Source of the DNA: Blattamonas nauphoetae | Lineage: Eukaryota; Preaxostyla; Oxymonadida | Length of the DNA: 64,000 nucleotides | NCBI GenBank assembly: GCA_033064195.1 | Contig: JARBJD010000019.1 | Location: forward strand, 124,001-188,000 | Reading direction: 5' to 3' | In this document: positions 22,101 through 32,564 of the stretch, piece after piece | How the letters are laid out: every line of letters begins with the position of its first letter | How positions within the stretch are numbered: position 1 is the first letter of the stretch | Made by a program: the position numbers and the translations under genes | Notes under the pieces: generated by a model | Database searches by the model: none | Told to the model about the DNA's origin: nothing | Seen by the model: only the letters and a program-made list of their open reading frames with translations

Positions 22101-24844
22101 CAACTTTTGAGACTTTTGCCTTTTCGGGCTCGTCCACTTTTCTTGGTGCATCGACATATACACTCATAATAGATTCATCTTTCAAAACCATCCAATCCGC
22201 CGAGCCTTTCTTCCGCCTATCATCATCCTCACTTGATCTCGTCCGGACACTGTTCCAATTCTGTCACGTTGAGTCAGATGCCATCTTTGTGGTGGAAGCA
22301 GGTTCAATCCTCTTCGTAGAATCGTCGATGTTTCAGGGCTGCAGTGGAAGAGAAGCAGGTGTCGCGCTTTTCAAAGGCAATCCTGATGCAGTGTCCACTT
22401 TCAAAAAGGTGACATTGATCAGCAATCGCCACACTCGCAAGGAAGGAGATGGACAAGCGATGTCTACGCTCTTCGGGAATGACTTGACAATCCGAAGCAA
22501 GAAATCAGTCTTAAACATCTCCAACAGTCGATCGTCATCACACTTCCCGCGTGTTGTTGTTGGTGATTCGGAAAATGCAGAAGCGGTGGACATGTTCGCT
22601 CAAAAACAATCTGTCTTCCATTTGGAGTCATCTGGCACCGACAGTCACGAATGTGGAGACGAAGACAAACCGTGCTGCACTCTCCAATTTACAATCGCTG
22701 TCACAAACGAAACGAATAAGAATGAGGAAATGACCACACTTCTTCCATCTGGTCAATTCCGAGAAATCTCTGTTTTCGTTGGACGAAGAAGCATCTTGTT
22801 GAATGGACGAGGATTCTCAGAATTCCACGCTCCAAAAGAACGAGACGGACTGATGTTGAAGATCGACGACAGTTCAGTCGTTTGGAGGCAAATTGTGTTT
22901 CGGTTGACGACATCTGTGTATGGAAGCTTTGTCTCGTCCACCAAATCCAGCTTGACAATGGATGACTGTTCTCTCTCTTCCTTTCTTCCAGTTTCTGATG
23001 TTTCCTCGTCTGGATCACCACTCCACACTCTCTTCTCAATCAGCTCTGGCTCGTTGGATATGTCGCGGCTCCAAACTTTCAACTTCCAGTTGACCTCACT
23101 TTCCTCCGCTCTTCTCTTCGTCGACGAATCGAACTTCAATCTCGAAGACACAACATTGTCATATCTATCAATCACTTCTGAATCTGGGTTGATGTGTGGG
23201 ACAGTCCAACACACTCGCTTCGATCTCAACGAGGTTACATTTGAAGAACTGAAAACAGCATCAAACTGTGGAATCCTGAACCTCACAGTGATTGACAATG
23301 GCTCGGTGTGTCTGACAGAAACAACATTCACCAACATAAGAATCACATATCCACTCATCTCGCTCACTCTTTCTTCCTCGCTGCACATGACGACAACAAC
23401 CAGCATTGTTTTGGCCGTTCCCACTCTCCATGTCAGAACTTGTGATGGCATGAATATTGCTGGATCTGTTGTGTTCATCGACAATCCACACAGCATCCAA
23501 TGGACCCTCGCAGAGCCAGAATCCAGAATGGATTTACTTGGAATTGAGTGGGATTCCTTCGTCGAGAAACGAGGTGCGGACGAAGCACGAAGTCTCTTCG
23601 ATTCTCTGATCCCTCTTCTCCCGCAGTATGTCGTCAAGGATAGCGTGAACAACGATGTGATTGATTGTGGATCACCACTGCTTCCCTGTTCTTCGATCGA
23701 TTTCGCTGTTTGTCAGATTCATCCTCATCGCACGAACGCAGTTGGAGTGATTCTGATCTCGTCAGTTGATTTGAAGAAGCAGCTCTCCGACACACGATGC
23801 TCGTCAGTGGATGGTTCTAACCAATCTCTGACCCTCGTCCAAAAACTTGTTGATTCAGGTGCAGCGATTGTGGTTCAAGATGAGTTTGAATTGGTCTTTG
23901 TTGTTGTGACGCTTCTGACAAACGCGCCGTCACTTGGGAGGGATGCTGGGATCATCGAATGCTCGTCTGGCTCTCTCTCCATCCGCCACGTGACAGTGCT
24001 TCAGACGACAATGTCAGGATTTCTTCATCGAGCGATTGTGCTGGCTGTTGACACAAACGTGACGATTTCGGATTGCGAGGTGAACCGACTCTCCACTAAA
24101 GATGGAATCTTCTCTCTTCGCTACACGAACAACACAATCCCAAGTTTCCATTTTCGCAATGTATTGTTTGTGAGCTGCCTGCCTCCAAGTGCAGTCAAGA
24201 TTGCTCTAACTTTCTCAACAAAACATCGGAAAGTGAAGATGAGGGATCACTTTGAGAAGACGGCATTGGACTGGAAGCATCCCGAATGGTACTCACTGAC
24301 AGTGGGAAAGAAGCACAGATCGTTCCTGTTTGACGTGGTTGTGCATCCCGTGGTCTGGGGAGTGCTTGGAGTGGCCGGTCTCCTCGCCTTGTTCATCGTT
24401 CCTTGGCTGATCTGCACACCAGCGATGTTCCCTGTCATGATGTGCTATCGTCGGCAACACACCAAAACTGACCCTCCCAGTCGCTCGCACTGTTGCAAGT
24501 GTCTGCTTCCAGACGGAGGACGAGGGCAGAGGGAGCACGAACCGTGGGATGCGATTTCTCTGCTGAACGGGATTCCGAATGAATATCGATATTCGACGAT
24601 CACTGATGCGAAGACAAGACAGCAGAAGGGTCGCGAGGAAGGAGAGCAGCCAATCGACACACTTCATTTGAAGAAAATGATTGCCGCTGATAGGAGGAAC
24701 AACTTTCAAATCTCTGACCCTGACACGACGAGTCACACTGCATCGATTCACACGACTCGTCAAAACAGAAGCAGAGGTGCCTCAGCAGATTCTGATTCGG
24801 AGGACGTGCTCGACTCGTCGGATGTGTCAGAGGAAATCATCTGA
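19176..24844 (+). CDS. Large secreted beta-helix membrane protein, in two adjoining frames
   Basis: ATG at 19176 is followed by a hydrophobic N-terminus (VLHFLVLHLILYILLISG), a likely signal peptide. A very long Ser/Thr/Asn-rich extracellular region follows, with short beta-strand repeats (SGGAI, SGGFFYFS, GGCIHSS) typical of right-handed parallel beta-helices. Module-start motifs with CG...PC recur: NMCGFRSHPCSSIQFS, ECGDEDKPCCTLQF, DCGSPLLPCSSIDF. The first frame ends with TGA at 21867-21869; the second is open across that point (NPFELSDLKFILETD) to 24844. A -1 change lies near 21840-21870, which may be a real lesion, an assembly error or an unseen intron. The C-terminus has one membrane segment (VWGVLGVAGLLALFIVPWLI), Cys-rich juxtamembrane sequence and an acidic/Ser cytosolic tail, without kinase motifs. 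Likely a type I surface protein. Confidence 0.75.
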
Positions 24845-25882
24845 TCGCCCTTCTCTCCCACTATTCATCTATCTTCATTTTTTATTTCATTCGTGGTCTT
24901 TTTTTCGCCCGTAAACAAACTTTTGCGGGGTCTTACCCAATTGCTGAATTTTTAAGTTACATTTTGATTTAATACAGTGAATATATATGTTCCATATTTT
25001 GAAAAAAAACTCTAAGTCGCAAGAGCATAGTGTCCTGATGAGCAGGGTTCCAAATTCACCAAGACTGTCATTCACATCTGAATACTCGTTTTATTCAGAT
25101 CATTTCACATAAAACGTATTTTTAAGTGAATACGAATCCATTTTCAAATCAAAAAGATGTGATAGTGAAAAAAAGTCGTCTTTTGTCTGAAACGACCATT
25201 TCATCCTGCATTTTGATCAAAGTGTGAAGAATGACCGAGCACAACGTTTTGATTATGATTATGACACGATTTTTAATGGATCATTTGAATTTACGAGATC
25301 AGGTGATGACAATCACAATGTGACAAAAAACAAAACACTGAAGCGTAGAAGAGCATTTTATGTCGGATTTATCTGAAAAAGAGAGACTTGATCAATAAAG
25401 TGGAGAGAATTACCTCTTTCGCTTTGTAATTTACAGAGAAAACGCCGAGATAAAGTGACAAGTTGGAAATGTGGGGGATATCGAAAATTCTGACACGTAT
25501 CGAACACTCCGGGGTCGATTGAAGACGGACACGAGTAGTTTCTTTCAACAAGCAGGATCATGACACTATTTTGAAATAATCGGAGATCTGCCCATTTTGG
25601 CTGTTTTTAGGTCAGAATTTGAAGAAAAAGTACTGAAAAATTGCGTAATGAAATGAAGAAATGCGGAAGAGATGGTTCGAGGCAGTATATCTCGAGAAAT
25701 ACTCGCGGTGTATACGAACTCAATCCCTTCAAGTCATTTTCAAGTCAGGTTCCAAGCGGCCAAGGCAGTCTCCACAGGGGTCCCCTTGGAAAAAGACCCG
25801 CCTTGGCAAGTTTCGAACCCTGCTGATGAGTGATAAATGTGAAATGAAATGTCAGAACTGAAGTGTTGTTAGTCCAGTCTGT
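24845..25882. other. Intergenic stretch
   Basis: A+T-rich 3' flank of the beta-helix gene. I see no supported gene. GCAGGGTTC-like words occur on both sides (near 25043 and, reversed, near 25815), but they do not fold as a tRNA. Confidence 0.35.
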
Positions 25883-26067
25883 GTGCGGTGAATGAACTTC
25901 GAGCGATGTCGGGAGCGGTTGGATCAGAGAAGGATGGACGAGGCGTGAAAGTTGGGTCGAGAGAAGATGGATGGAACAATCTGCGATGGGTTGATACATC
26001 GGCCAGAATCAAGATTGGAGAGATGGGATGACGTGGGGAAGACGGAGGCTGTCGCAGTCGCAAAGAG
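25883..26067. repeat. Intergenic cassette R, copy 1
   Basis: About 185 bp, near-identical to 42283-42470 and 45633-45823 and partly to 30877-30970. Markers are CGGGAGCGGTTGGATCAGAG, GATGACGTGGGGAAGACGGA and the trailing CACAAAG/CGCAAAG. It lies just downstream of an F1 stop codon each time, so it travels with the gene copy. Confidence 0.85.
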
Positions 26068-26132
26068 AAGAATGAAGACTGTTCAGATGAAGCTAGAAAC
26101 ACGTCGAAATGTTCGCTGGTTCGCGTCTGTTT

Positions 26133-27203
26133 CTATTCATGTTCCGGGATGTTCATGCCCTGCAGGTCGTTCCATTCGATCGAGTAACCAACAATCCACT
26201 GACCTAAAAATTCATTTTCGTTGTTTTGCAGCTTTGTCTCAATCACATCTTCGATGCCCTCCAATCTCAATAGTCGCTGCACTGTCTGCCATATATGTCG
26301 CTGGCTTCCCCTTATTTTGTTCCATTCCTGCTGATATTCGTTCATGCAAGCCAGAAAACTGAAGATTAAGTAATCATCATCGAAGAATGTGAGACAACTT
26401 GGGATCGTGAGGAAGACAGGCATCTTCAGAACAATTTGCATCATCTGCTGGAAATATGGAGTTATTTCGAAGAGTCGAGCGAGTAGCGTCATGAACCGCC
26501 TGGATTGGTCACCATCAACGATCGAAAAGCGGTGCATGCACAAATCGCAAATATACTTCTCTGAGGGGACGACAACTTGCTTCAATATCGTCTCGTGAAC
26601 AGCTTGTTGTTCATTGTCATCTTCAATTCCGAGTATTCTGAGACCAACTGGAGTTGAGGGAAAGAGAGAATAGGAGATGATTTGAACGAGACCAGTGTGG
26701 ATTTCGACTGCTTCAGCGAAGGAGAGAGATAGTGGATTGAGAGTGAGGATGAGTTGCGGGATCAGATCAGCTTTGACGAGAGAAAATCTGGATTTAGGAA
26801 AACAGTGAATCACCAGATGTCTGAGAATCTCCATTGCGGCTGTGGTCATCACACGGTTGGGTGAAGAAATGAGCACCACAATTGACTGTATGAAGTCGGT
26901 CAAAGAATTATCACCTGTTTGACCAAATTCGTGGAGAAGAGCTTCGGTTGATGATGGAGGCTTTGGTTGAACATATTCCAGAAACTTCACTGCTTTCGCG
27001 ATCAGAAAGTCATCAAATGCAGGTCGTAACTTCATAGTGGCAACAAGAGATTGAAAGACAACAGCCTTTTCAGATTGAGATAGAGGTTCTTCTTCCTTCC
27101 AGTTCAGAAAAGGAGTACATTCAGGAGAAGATGATAAACAGTTTGAAGAGACACCCGGACAAGGAAAATCAGTGCAGGAGGATTTCTTGATTATCGGGTT
27201 CAT
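26133..27203 (-). CDS. F1 helical family protein, copy 1 (intact, 356 aa)
   Basis: Open from ATG (27201-27203) to stop. Family blocks in order: FLNW (about residue 35), SEKAVVFQSLVATMKL, AFDDFLIAKAVKFLEYV, IQSIVVLISSPNRVM, LVKADLIPQLILTLNPLSL, VHETILKQVVVPSEKYI, HRFSIVDGDQS, PVFLTIPSCLTFFD, LLRLEGIEDVIETKLQN and a C-terminal LQGMNIPE. The pattern is all-helical, ARM/HEAT-like; no catalytic motif and no signal peptide. I recognise this as a highly expanded oxymonad family of unknown function. The coding-strand motif ACCCATAACGAGT lies at 27227-27239, 23 nt before the ATG. Confidence 0.85.
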   Translation of the reverse strand: MNPIIKKSSCTDFPCPGVSSNCLSSSPECTPFLNWKEEEPLSQSEKAVVFQSLVATMKLRPAFDDFLIAKAVKFLEYVQPKPPSSTEALLHEFGQTGDNSLTDFIQSIVVLISSPNRVMTTAAMEILRHLVIHCFPKSRFSLVKADLIPQLILTLNPLSLSFAEAVEIHTGLVQIISYSLFPSTPVGLRILGIEDDNEQQAVHETILKQVVVPSEKYICDLCMHRFSIVDGDQSRRFMTLLARLFEITPYFQQMMQIVLKMPVFLTIPSCLTFFDDDYLIFSFLACMNEYQQEWNKIRGSQRHIWQTVQRLLRLEGIEDVIETKLQNNENEFLGQWIVGYSIEWNDLQGMNIPEHE

Positions 27204-27226
27204 TCTTTCTGATTCTGAGTCGAATC

Positions 27227-27239
27227 ACTCGTTATGGGT
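27227..27239 (-). promoter_or_regulatory. Conserved upstream motif of F1 genes (ACCCATAACGAGT)
   Basis: The same 13-mer (ACCCATAA[C/G]GAGT on the coding strand) occurs before the ATG of every F1 copy: 27227-27239, 28759-28771, 32131-32143 (diverged), 33599-33611, 35132-35144, 38070-38082, 40464-40476, 43631-43643 and 52205-52217 (diverged). Spacing to the ATG is 23 nt in all but one case, which is 24. The intervening bases vary more. The fixed spacing suggests a core promoter/initiator or a 5'-UTR element; which one is inference. Confidence 0.65.
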
Positions 27240-27330
27240 CAAAACAAAACAAATGAAACAATGAGATTGAGATGAAATAGTCCTCCAAAAGGAACAACAC
27301 AATTCAACCAACGAAAGCTGATGTAAGCAT

Positions 27331-27661
27331 TGAATCAAGAGGAAGCCAGTGATCGAGAAAAATGGAGTTTGGTAATGAACTGTTGATGAACGAATGATGA
27401 ACGAAGGAGACAGTGAATACCTTGGACATCATCTGCTGTGGTTCGGGGGTTCTAATGAGAGTCCTGACAGATCATTCCTAAACCTCCAAATGTCCCGAGA
27501 TGTGAGACGATCGCGTATTGCGTTCGGGTGCTCACTTTCAATTCAAACGACTTGCCTTCTTCAATCGTGTCGTTGGCCTTTTCAATTTGCCAGTGCTGGT
27601 TGTGTGGATTTCTCCTCCGGAGACGCAGCCGACGAAGATGATCGCTGCTTTGTGTCTGTTT
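27331..27661. repeat. Intergenic cassette S, copy 1
   Basis: Shared with 32239-32564 and 33705-34034. Markers are GAATCAAGAGGA, ATGAACGAAGGAGACAGTGA, GTGGTTCGGGGGTTCTAATG and CCTAAACCTCCAAATGTCCC. It fills the gap between consecutive F1 copies (3' end of one to promoter of the next). Short frames inside are not conserved. Confidence 0.85.
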
Positions 27662-28735
27662 CTATTGATATTTTGGAGGGTTCATGCCCTGCAGGATGCT
27701 CCATTCAATCAAGCTGTATCCAATATAACTTCCTGTTATTGTGTATCGATCGTATTGCAGCTTTGCCTCCATCGCATCTGCGAAGCCCTCCATCCTCAAC
27801 GTTCGATGCACATTCGTCCACATCTGGCGCTTGGCTCCCCTTGTTTTGTTCCATTCCTGTTGGATTTCGACCATTGAATACAGAAACAGCCAGATTGAAT
27901 CAATCTTTTCGAAGAATGTCAGACAACTCGGAATAGTGAGAAAAACTGGCATGTCCAGAACAATTTGCGTCAACGGCTGATAGTATGGACATATTTGGAT
28001 GAGTTGGGCGAGATTTGTCAGAAAACGCATCGATAGCACTCGATCAACGATCGAATAGCGGTTCATGCACAAATTGCAAATGTATGTCTTAGAAGGAATA
28101 AGAACTTGCTTTAAAACAGTCTCAGAAACAGCTTGTTCTCCGTGGCCTTCTTCAATTCCGAGTTTTTTGAGACCGTCCGGAGTGAGGATCCAGAAACAAT
28201 TGGTGATGATTTTCATGAGATGGGTGTGGATATCGACTGTTTCGGTGAATGAAAGAGACAGAGGATTGAGTATGACTTCGAGTTGATGTATTAGATCGGC
28301 TTCAGCGAGGGCAAGCCGGCCTTTTGCCGAACAGCAGGAGACCAGTGTTTCGAGCATTTGCATTGTAGCGATAGTGATTGTCTGCATGGGTGTGGAAAGA
28401 GGTACCTTAATGAACTGCATTAAGTTCGTCAAAGATTCATGAGTCAACGATTCAAAGTTGGTGAGAAAAGTATCTGCTGAATCCTCACCGAACCAATACA
28501 TAGATTCGAGAAACTCTACGGCTTTCGCTTCAAGATATTCATCAAATGCAGATTGGTACTCAAGAGTGTCAACAAGAGACTGAAAGACAACGGCTTTTTC
28601 AGAGTCAGGTGCTTTTCGATTGTATTCCCAATTCAGGAACGGTGAGCAATCCACCGAGGATGGCAACTGACGGGATGACAAATCAGATCGCGCTGAACTT
28701 GATGAGGCATCTGCTATCTTGATGATCGTGTTCAT
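27662..28735 (-). CDS. F1 helical family protein, copy 2 (intact, 357 aa)
   Basis: Open from ATG 28735 to stop. It has the full set of family blocks, including FLNWEYNRKAPDSEKAVV, EYLEAKAVEFLESMYW, LIHQLEVILNPLSLSF, ETVLKQVLIPSKTYI, PVFLTIPSCLTFFEK, LRMEGFADAMEAKLQ and a terminal LQGMNPPKYQ. Divergence from copy 1 is spread along the length, as for an old functional paralogue rather than a recent duplicate. ACCCATAACGAGT is at 28759-28771, 23 nt from the ATG. Function unknown; predicted soluble, helical. Confidence 0.85.
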   Translation of the reverse strand: MNTIIKIADASSSSARSDLSSRQLPSSVDCSPFLNWEYNRKAPDSEKAVVFQSLVDTLEYQSAFDEYLEAKAVEFLESMYWFGEDSADTFLTNFESLTHESLTNLMQFIKVPLSTPMQTITIATMQMLETLVSCCSAKGRLALAEADLIHQLEVILNPLSLSFTETVDIHTHLMKIITNCFWILTPDGLKKLGIEEGHGEQAVSETVLKQVLIPSKTYICNLCMNRYSIVDRVLSMRFLTNLAQLIQICPYYQPLTQIVLDMPVFLTIPSCLTFFEKIDSIWLFLYSMVEIQQEWNKTRGAKRQMWTNVHRTLRMEGFADAMEAKLQYDRYTITGSYIGYSLIEWSILQGMNPPKYQ

Positions 28736-28850
28736 TCTTTGTGTTTTTTGGTTGAATCACTCGTTATGGGTGAAGCTCAAGGAGGATTCAACACAACAGA
28801 AACAGAATCTGTGAATATGTGACATGAATGGTAAGAATGAGAGTGCTCGC

Positions 28851-30779
28851 TCATTGTGGTCGACTGGCTCTCCGATTCACGACCTGTCCAGATTGGATGG
28901 AGGAAGGCTGAAGGCAGCTCAGATGTGTTCTCTCCAAAGTGGCAACGAACTCAGAGAAGTTGGAGCTGACCATCGAGGCTGGCTCGCGAATCATCACACT
29001 TTCCAGATTGGGCAGAGGAGGGCTGAAACCCTGTCCACAGAAGCAATCAATGAACTCGTCGGATGTTGGGTCGAATGGTGTCACGTCTCTGCCCTCCAAC
29101 ATCTCGGCATCTGCGAGTCCTCCGCAATCAGATGATTTCATGAGCAGAAGGCGTGACGCAAACAGGCTGACAGGTTCCCCAGTGTCTTCGGTGAAGACGA
29201 GGCGACAGAGGGGCACAAGAGAGTCCACTTCACTTGGCACGAATGTCCCAAATTCCAATGTTGTCATCAAGTCAAGGAACGCATTGTCCACCAGACGACC
29301 GAGCATGCGAGGGGTCAGTCCGAAGATGTCGATCACGTTCATCTCCACTGAGCCTTTCTTTTTCTTTCGATCAACTGCGATGTACTGTCCATGTGTCCCC
29401 AGCAGTTTGACCACCAACGGGTGCATCTCACAAATGGCCAGCGCAGACAGGTTGTAATGCCAGAAGCGCCGTTCTGTCTTTCCCAATCGAACGAGCATTT
29501 TCAGGAATTCGTCCTGTCTCCAGAGAGGGTATAACAGTTCGATGCGGAACTTGTCTGTCCTCGTGTTCTCCCTGAATGTGCTGAATTGCGTCTGAGACGC
29601 GGCAAAAACTGTGAAATATCTGTCCAGTCCTGGATCTTTGAACGGATCTTCGGAATCCACAATTCGGATCACATGTTCGAAATCCTTTGTGAAAGTGTCT
29701 TCTGCAAATATTGGCTGGTGCACTCGAACATTTATGGGCGTCGTTGGATGGGTGTGGTCGATCAGGACGGTGAGGACGAGTGACATTTGGAACGGAGTGG
29801 ACAATATGGCCTGAGAACATCAAAAGAGACGGAAACACACCACTTTCTCCAAAGAGTGCATCAGACGATATATCAAATACAGCAGCATCTGCGATTTCCC
29901 TGTGCCTGGCTGTCCCTTCAGGAAGACATTGTCGATGGTACGATCTCTATCGAATAGCTCCTGATACGCATGTATGGTCCTTTCGGTGTCAATACAACTT
30001 GGAACCTGTCGAATTGAATCAAGGAGTTCCCGCGGGACAGCAGTGATCCCATCTTCAGTGAGTTCGTCCGATCCGTCTCCATTTTCAGGGAAAAGTGGAA
30101 AATTCGGATTCGGGGGTTGTGTTGGAGGTGTAAAGTTGCTCATTTTCGCGAATTTTCTGATAATGCCCCTGACGAAGACATCCCAATCATCTCTCACATA
30201 AAACGACTCGAATTCCTGAAGCCTGTCCTCAACAACTGGCAATTTCAGACAGCGCCGTTCAGGTTTGGTGTAGTACAACTGAAACATCATATCCAGAGTC
30301 CTCAATGTTTCCTCGAGTTGGTTGTCACTCATCGGTAACGACGAGCAGAAGCCTTTCGACAAGCTGATCACTGTGATTGGTGCCATGCCCGTATTATCAT
30401 CAAGAACGGGCCAACAATGCAGTAAGTCATCCATCCTCACGTGGTATGTGTACCTGCATCCTGATTCGCCAACCAGACCCTTCCAGAGCACACCATCCGC
30501 ATCACTTGCATTAGCTGTGACAATTCCTGGTCCCTTTTCTCCAAGAAGCGGCCTTTGTATGTTAGCGTCTTGTGGAGGGATGGATGGAAACAGGAGAATG
30601 AGATGTTGACGAGGTGTTTTCAGCGCGTGTGCGAGTTCGTCGTATAAGTCTGCGATTGTGTCTGGTCGTGGAATGGTTACAGTTCGAATCTTGATTTCCG
30701 ACGGAATCACAACGAGACGAAGATGCATGTCCTGTGTCGACATCACTTTTGAACGATGACATGGAAATCGAAGCTCCAA
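28851..30779 (-). pseudogene. CRN/RHS-like P-loop ATPase locus, treated as a fossil
   Basis: The minus strand encodes an N-terminal ubiquitin-like header (LRLVVIPSEIKIRTVTIP, DTIADLYDELAHAL), a linker, a Walker A motif GQPGTGKSQMLLYLIYRLM near 29920, and further ATPase/C-terminal sequence (DRYFTVFAASQTQF, LTPRMLGRLVDNAFLDLM). The layout matches the Crinkler/retrotransposon-hot-spot class of eukaryotic effector-like proteins: ubiquitin-like header, P-loop NTPase, C-terminal effector region. I could not identify a nuclease or kinase effector domain at the end. The locus looks nearly whole but is not one continuous frame, with about one interruption (a break or a short intron). It sits between two F1 genes. 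Confidence 0.6.
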
Positions 30780-30876
30780 TTCGGGCTCCCGTTCCCATCG
30801 AAATTACTGAGTTCTTCTGCGAAATAGACTGTGTTTTAACTCAAAAAAATGATTAATATGATGCCTTTGACGAGAT

Positions 30877-30970
30877 GAGAACAATCTGTGATGTGCTGAT
30901 GCATCGGCCAGAATCAAGACTGGAGAGATGAGATGACGTGGGGAAGACGGAGGCTGTCGCAATCGCAAAG
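30877..30970. repeat. Intergenic cassette R, copy 2 (partial)
   Basis: Matches the 3' half of cassette R (AACAATCTGTGATGTGCTGA, GATGACGTGGGGAAGACGGA). Followed by the F1 3'-flank sequence (CTGTCCAAAAG, GAAGGTTCGCT). Confidence 0.8.
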
Positions 30971-31036
30971 AAAAATGGGGTGCTGTCCAAAAGAATTCAG
31001 AAACATTTCGGAAGGTTCGCTGTTTCTGGTCTGTTT

Positions 31037-32107
31037 CTACCGAGGTGCTGGGAGGTTCATGCCCAGTAGGTTGTTCCATCTGATCGACTTGTCAACAATC
31101 CATACTCCAAATCCGTTTTTAGCGTTTTGTAGTCTTGCCTCAATCAAATCTTCGATGCCCTCCATTCTCAACAGTCGTTGCACAGTCCGCCACATCCGTC
31201 GCAGGTTTCCCCGTCTATCGTTCCATTCCCGCTGCACAGTGCTCATGTGAAACAGAAATGACATGATCGACGAATTATGTTCGAAAAATGTGAGGCAACT
31301 TGGGATCATGAGAACGACAGGCATATTCAGAACAAAATCGAGTGTTGGTCGATAAGAAGGAGATATTTGGAGGAGTCGGGCGATGAGTGTCATAAAACGC
31401 ATGGATGGCACACCATCGACGATCGGAAAGTGGTTCATGCACAAATGCCAAATATACTTCTCCGAAGGGACGAGAACTCGCTTGAAAATCGTCTCATGAA
31501 CAGATTGATGCTCATTCTCATCTTTAATTCGGAGTTGTGCGAGACCATCCGGAGTTGCGAGCCAGATTGTGTTAAGGATGGCTGTCATGAGAGAGGTGTG
31601 GATCTTTTCTGTGATGGCAAAGGAAAGAGACTGTGGATTGAGAGTGAGGATGAGTTGAGGGATCAGACCAGCATTGGTGAGGGAAAGACGGACATTGGCT
31701 GAACTATTCAGAATCACTTTTACGAGCATCTCCATTGTTGTTGCAGTGATGATCAGACTGGGTGAAGAAATGAGCACCAGAATGGACTGTATGAAGTCCG
31801 TCAACGATTCATCATTGGTTTGCCCAAAGTTGCTGAGAAAAGCATCGCTTGATTCTTCGTCATCCCAATTCACAGATTTCAGAAAATTCGCTGCTTTCGC
31901 AACCAGTGTGTCGTCAAATGCAGGCTTGGACTTCACAGTGGCAACAAGAGATCGAAAGACAGCAGCCTTTTCCGATGCAGACAGATGTTGGCCTTCTGAC
32001 AAATTCATCAAAGGTGAGCAATCCATCGAAAATGGAAAGAGAGAGAAGGACAAATCAGGTCGCCTTGGATGAGAGTCGGCGTTTGTTTTCCTGTCAAGCA
32101 TGGACAT
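31037..32107 (-). CDS. F1 helical family protein, copy 3 (intact, 356 aa)
   Basis: Open from ATG 32107 (MSMLDRKTNADSHPRRPDLS) to stop. It carries LSASEKAAVFRSLVATVK, AFDDTLVAKAANFLKSVNW, FIQSILVLISSPSLII, LTNAGLIPQLILTLNPQSLSF, VHETIFKRVLVPSEKYIW, NHFPIVDGVPS, PVVLMIPSCLTFFE, LLRMEGIEDLIEARLQN and LLGMNLPAPR. The N-terminus differs from the usual MNPIIK-type start. The upstream motif is diverged (ACCCATAAGAACT, 32131-32143) but keeps the 23-nt spacing. Function unknown. Confidence 0.85.
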   Translation of the reverse strand: MSMLDRKTNADSHPRRPDLSFSLFPFSMDCSPLMNLSEGQHLSASEKAAVFRSLVATVKSKPAFDDTLVAKAANFLKSVNWDDEESSDAFLSNFGQTNDESLTDFIQSILVLISSPSLIITATTMEMLVKVILNSSANVRLSLTNAGLIPQLILTLNPQSLSFAITEKIHTSLMTAILNTIWLATPDGLAQLRIKDENEHQSVHETIFKRVLVPSEKYIWHLCMNHFPIVDGVPSMRFMTLIARLLQISPSYRPTLDFVLNMPVVLMIPSCLTFFEHNSSIMSFLFHMSTVQREWNDRRGNLRRMWRTVQRLLRMEGIEDLIEARLQNAKNGFGVWIVDKSIRWNNLLGMNLPAPR

Positions 32108-32238
32108 TCCTGCTGTTGAAGTGTCGATCCAGTTCTTATGGGTCAGAGCAAAAATGGTTTAACGAAGACTCGTCATGAATGAGGTGTCCAATAGGAACAA
32201 CATAATTCAACAAACGAAAGCTGATACAATCAAAGAAT

Positions 32239-32564
32239 CGAGAGGAGGCTTGAGAACGGGCAAAACGGATATCGGCATCGCACAGTTGATAATCGACGAA
32301 TGAACGAAGGAGACGGTGAATATCTTGTACTGCATCTGCTGTGGTTCGGGGGTTCTAATGAGAGTCAGCACAGATCATTCCGAAACCTCCAAATGTCCCG
32401 AGAAGTGAGATGATCACGTGGGGCGTTCGGAAGCTCACTCTCGGCTCAAACGACTTGCCTTCTTCAGTCATATCGTTGGCCTTTTAAGTTGGTTAGTGCT
32501 GGTTTTGCTGACTTCTCCTCCGGAGACGTTGTCGATGAAGATGTTCGCTCGTTCTTGTTTGTTT
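32239..32564. repeat. Intergenic cassette S, copy 2
   Basis: Homologous to 27331-27661 and 33705-34034; separates F1 copies 3 and 4. The upstream part (GAATCGAGAGGAGGCTTGAG) is better kept than in copy 1. Confidence 0.85.

Noticed and set aside
22753-23652. 299-codon minus frame inside the beta-helix gene
   Set aside because: A shadow of the plus-strand Ser/Thr-rich coding sequence; Arg/Glu-rich antisense frames are common opposite such genes.
25740-25830. tRNA gene around the word GGTTCGAAAC (minus)
   Set aside because: A B-box-like word alone; no A box or foldable cloverleaf found.
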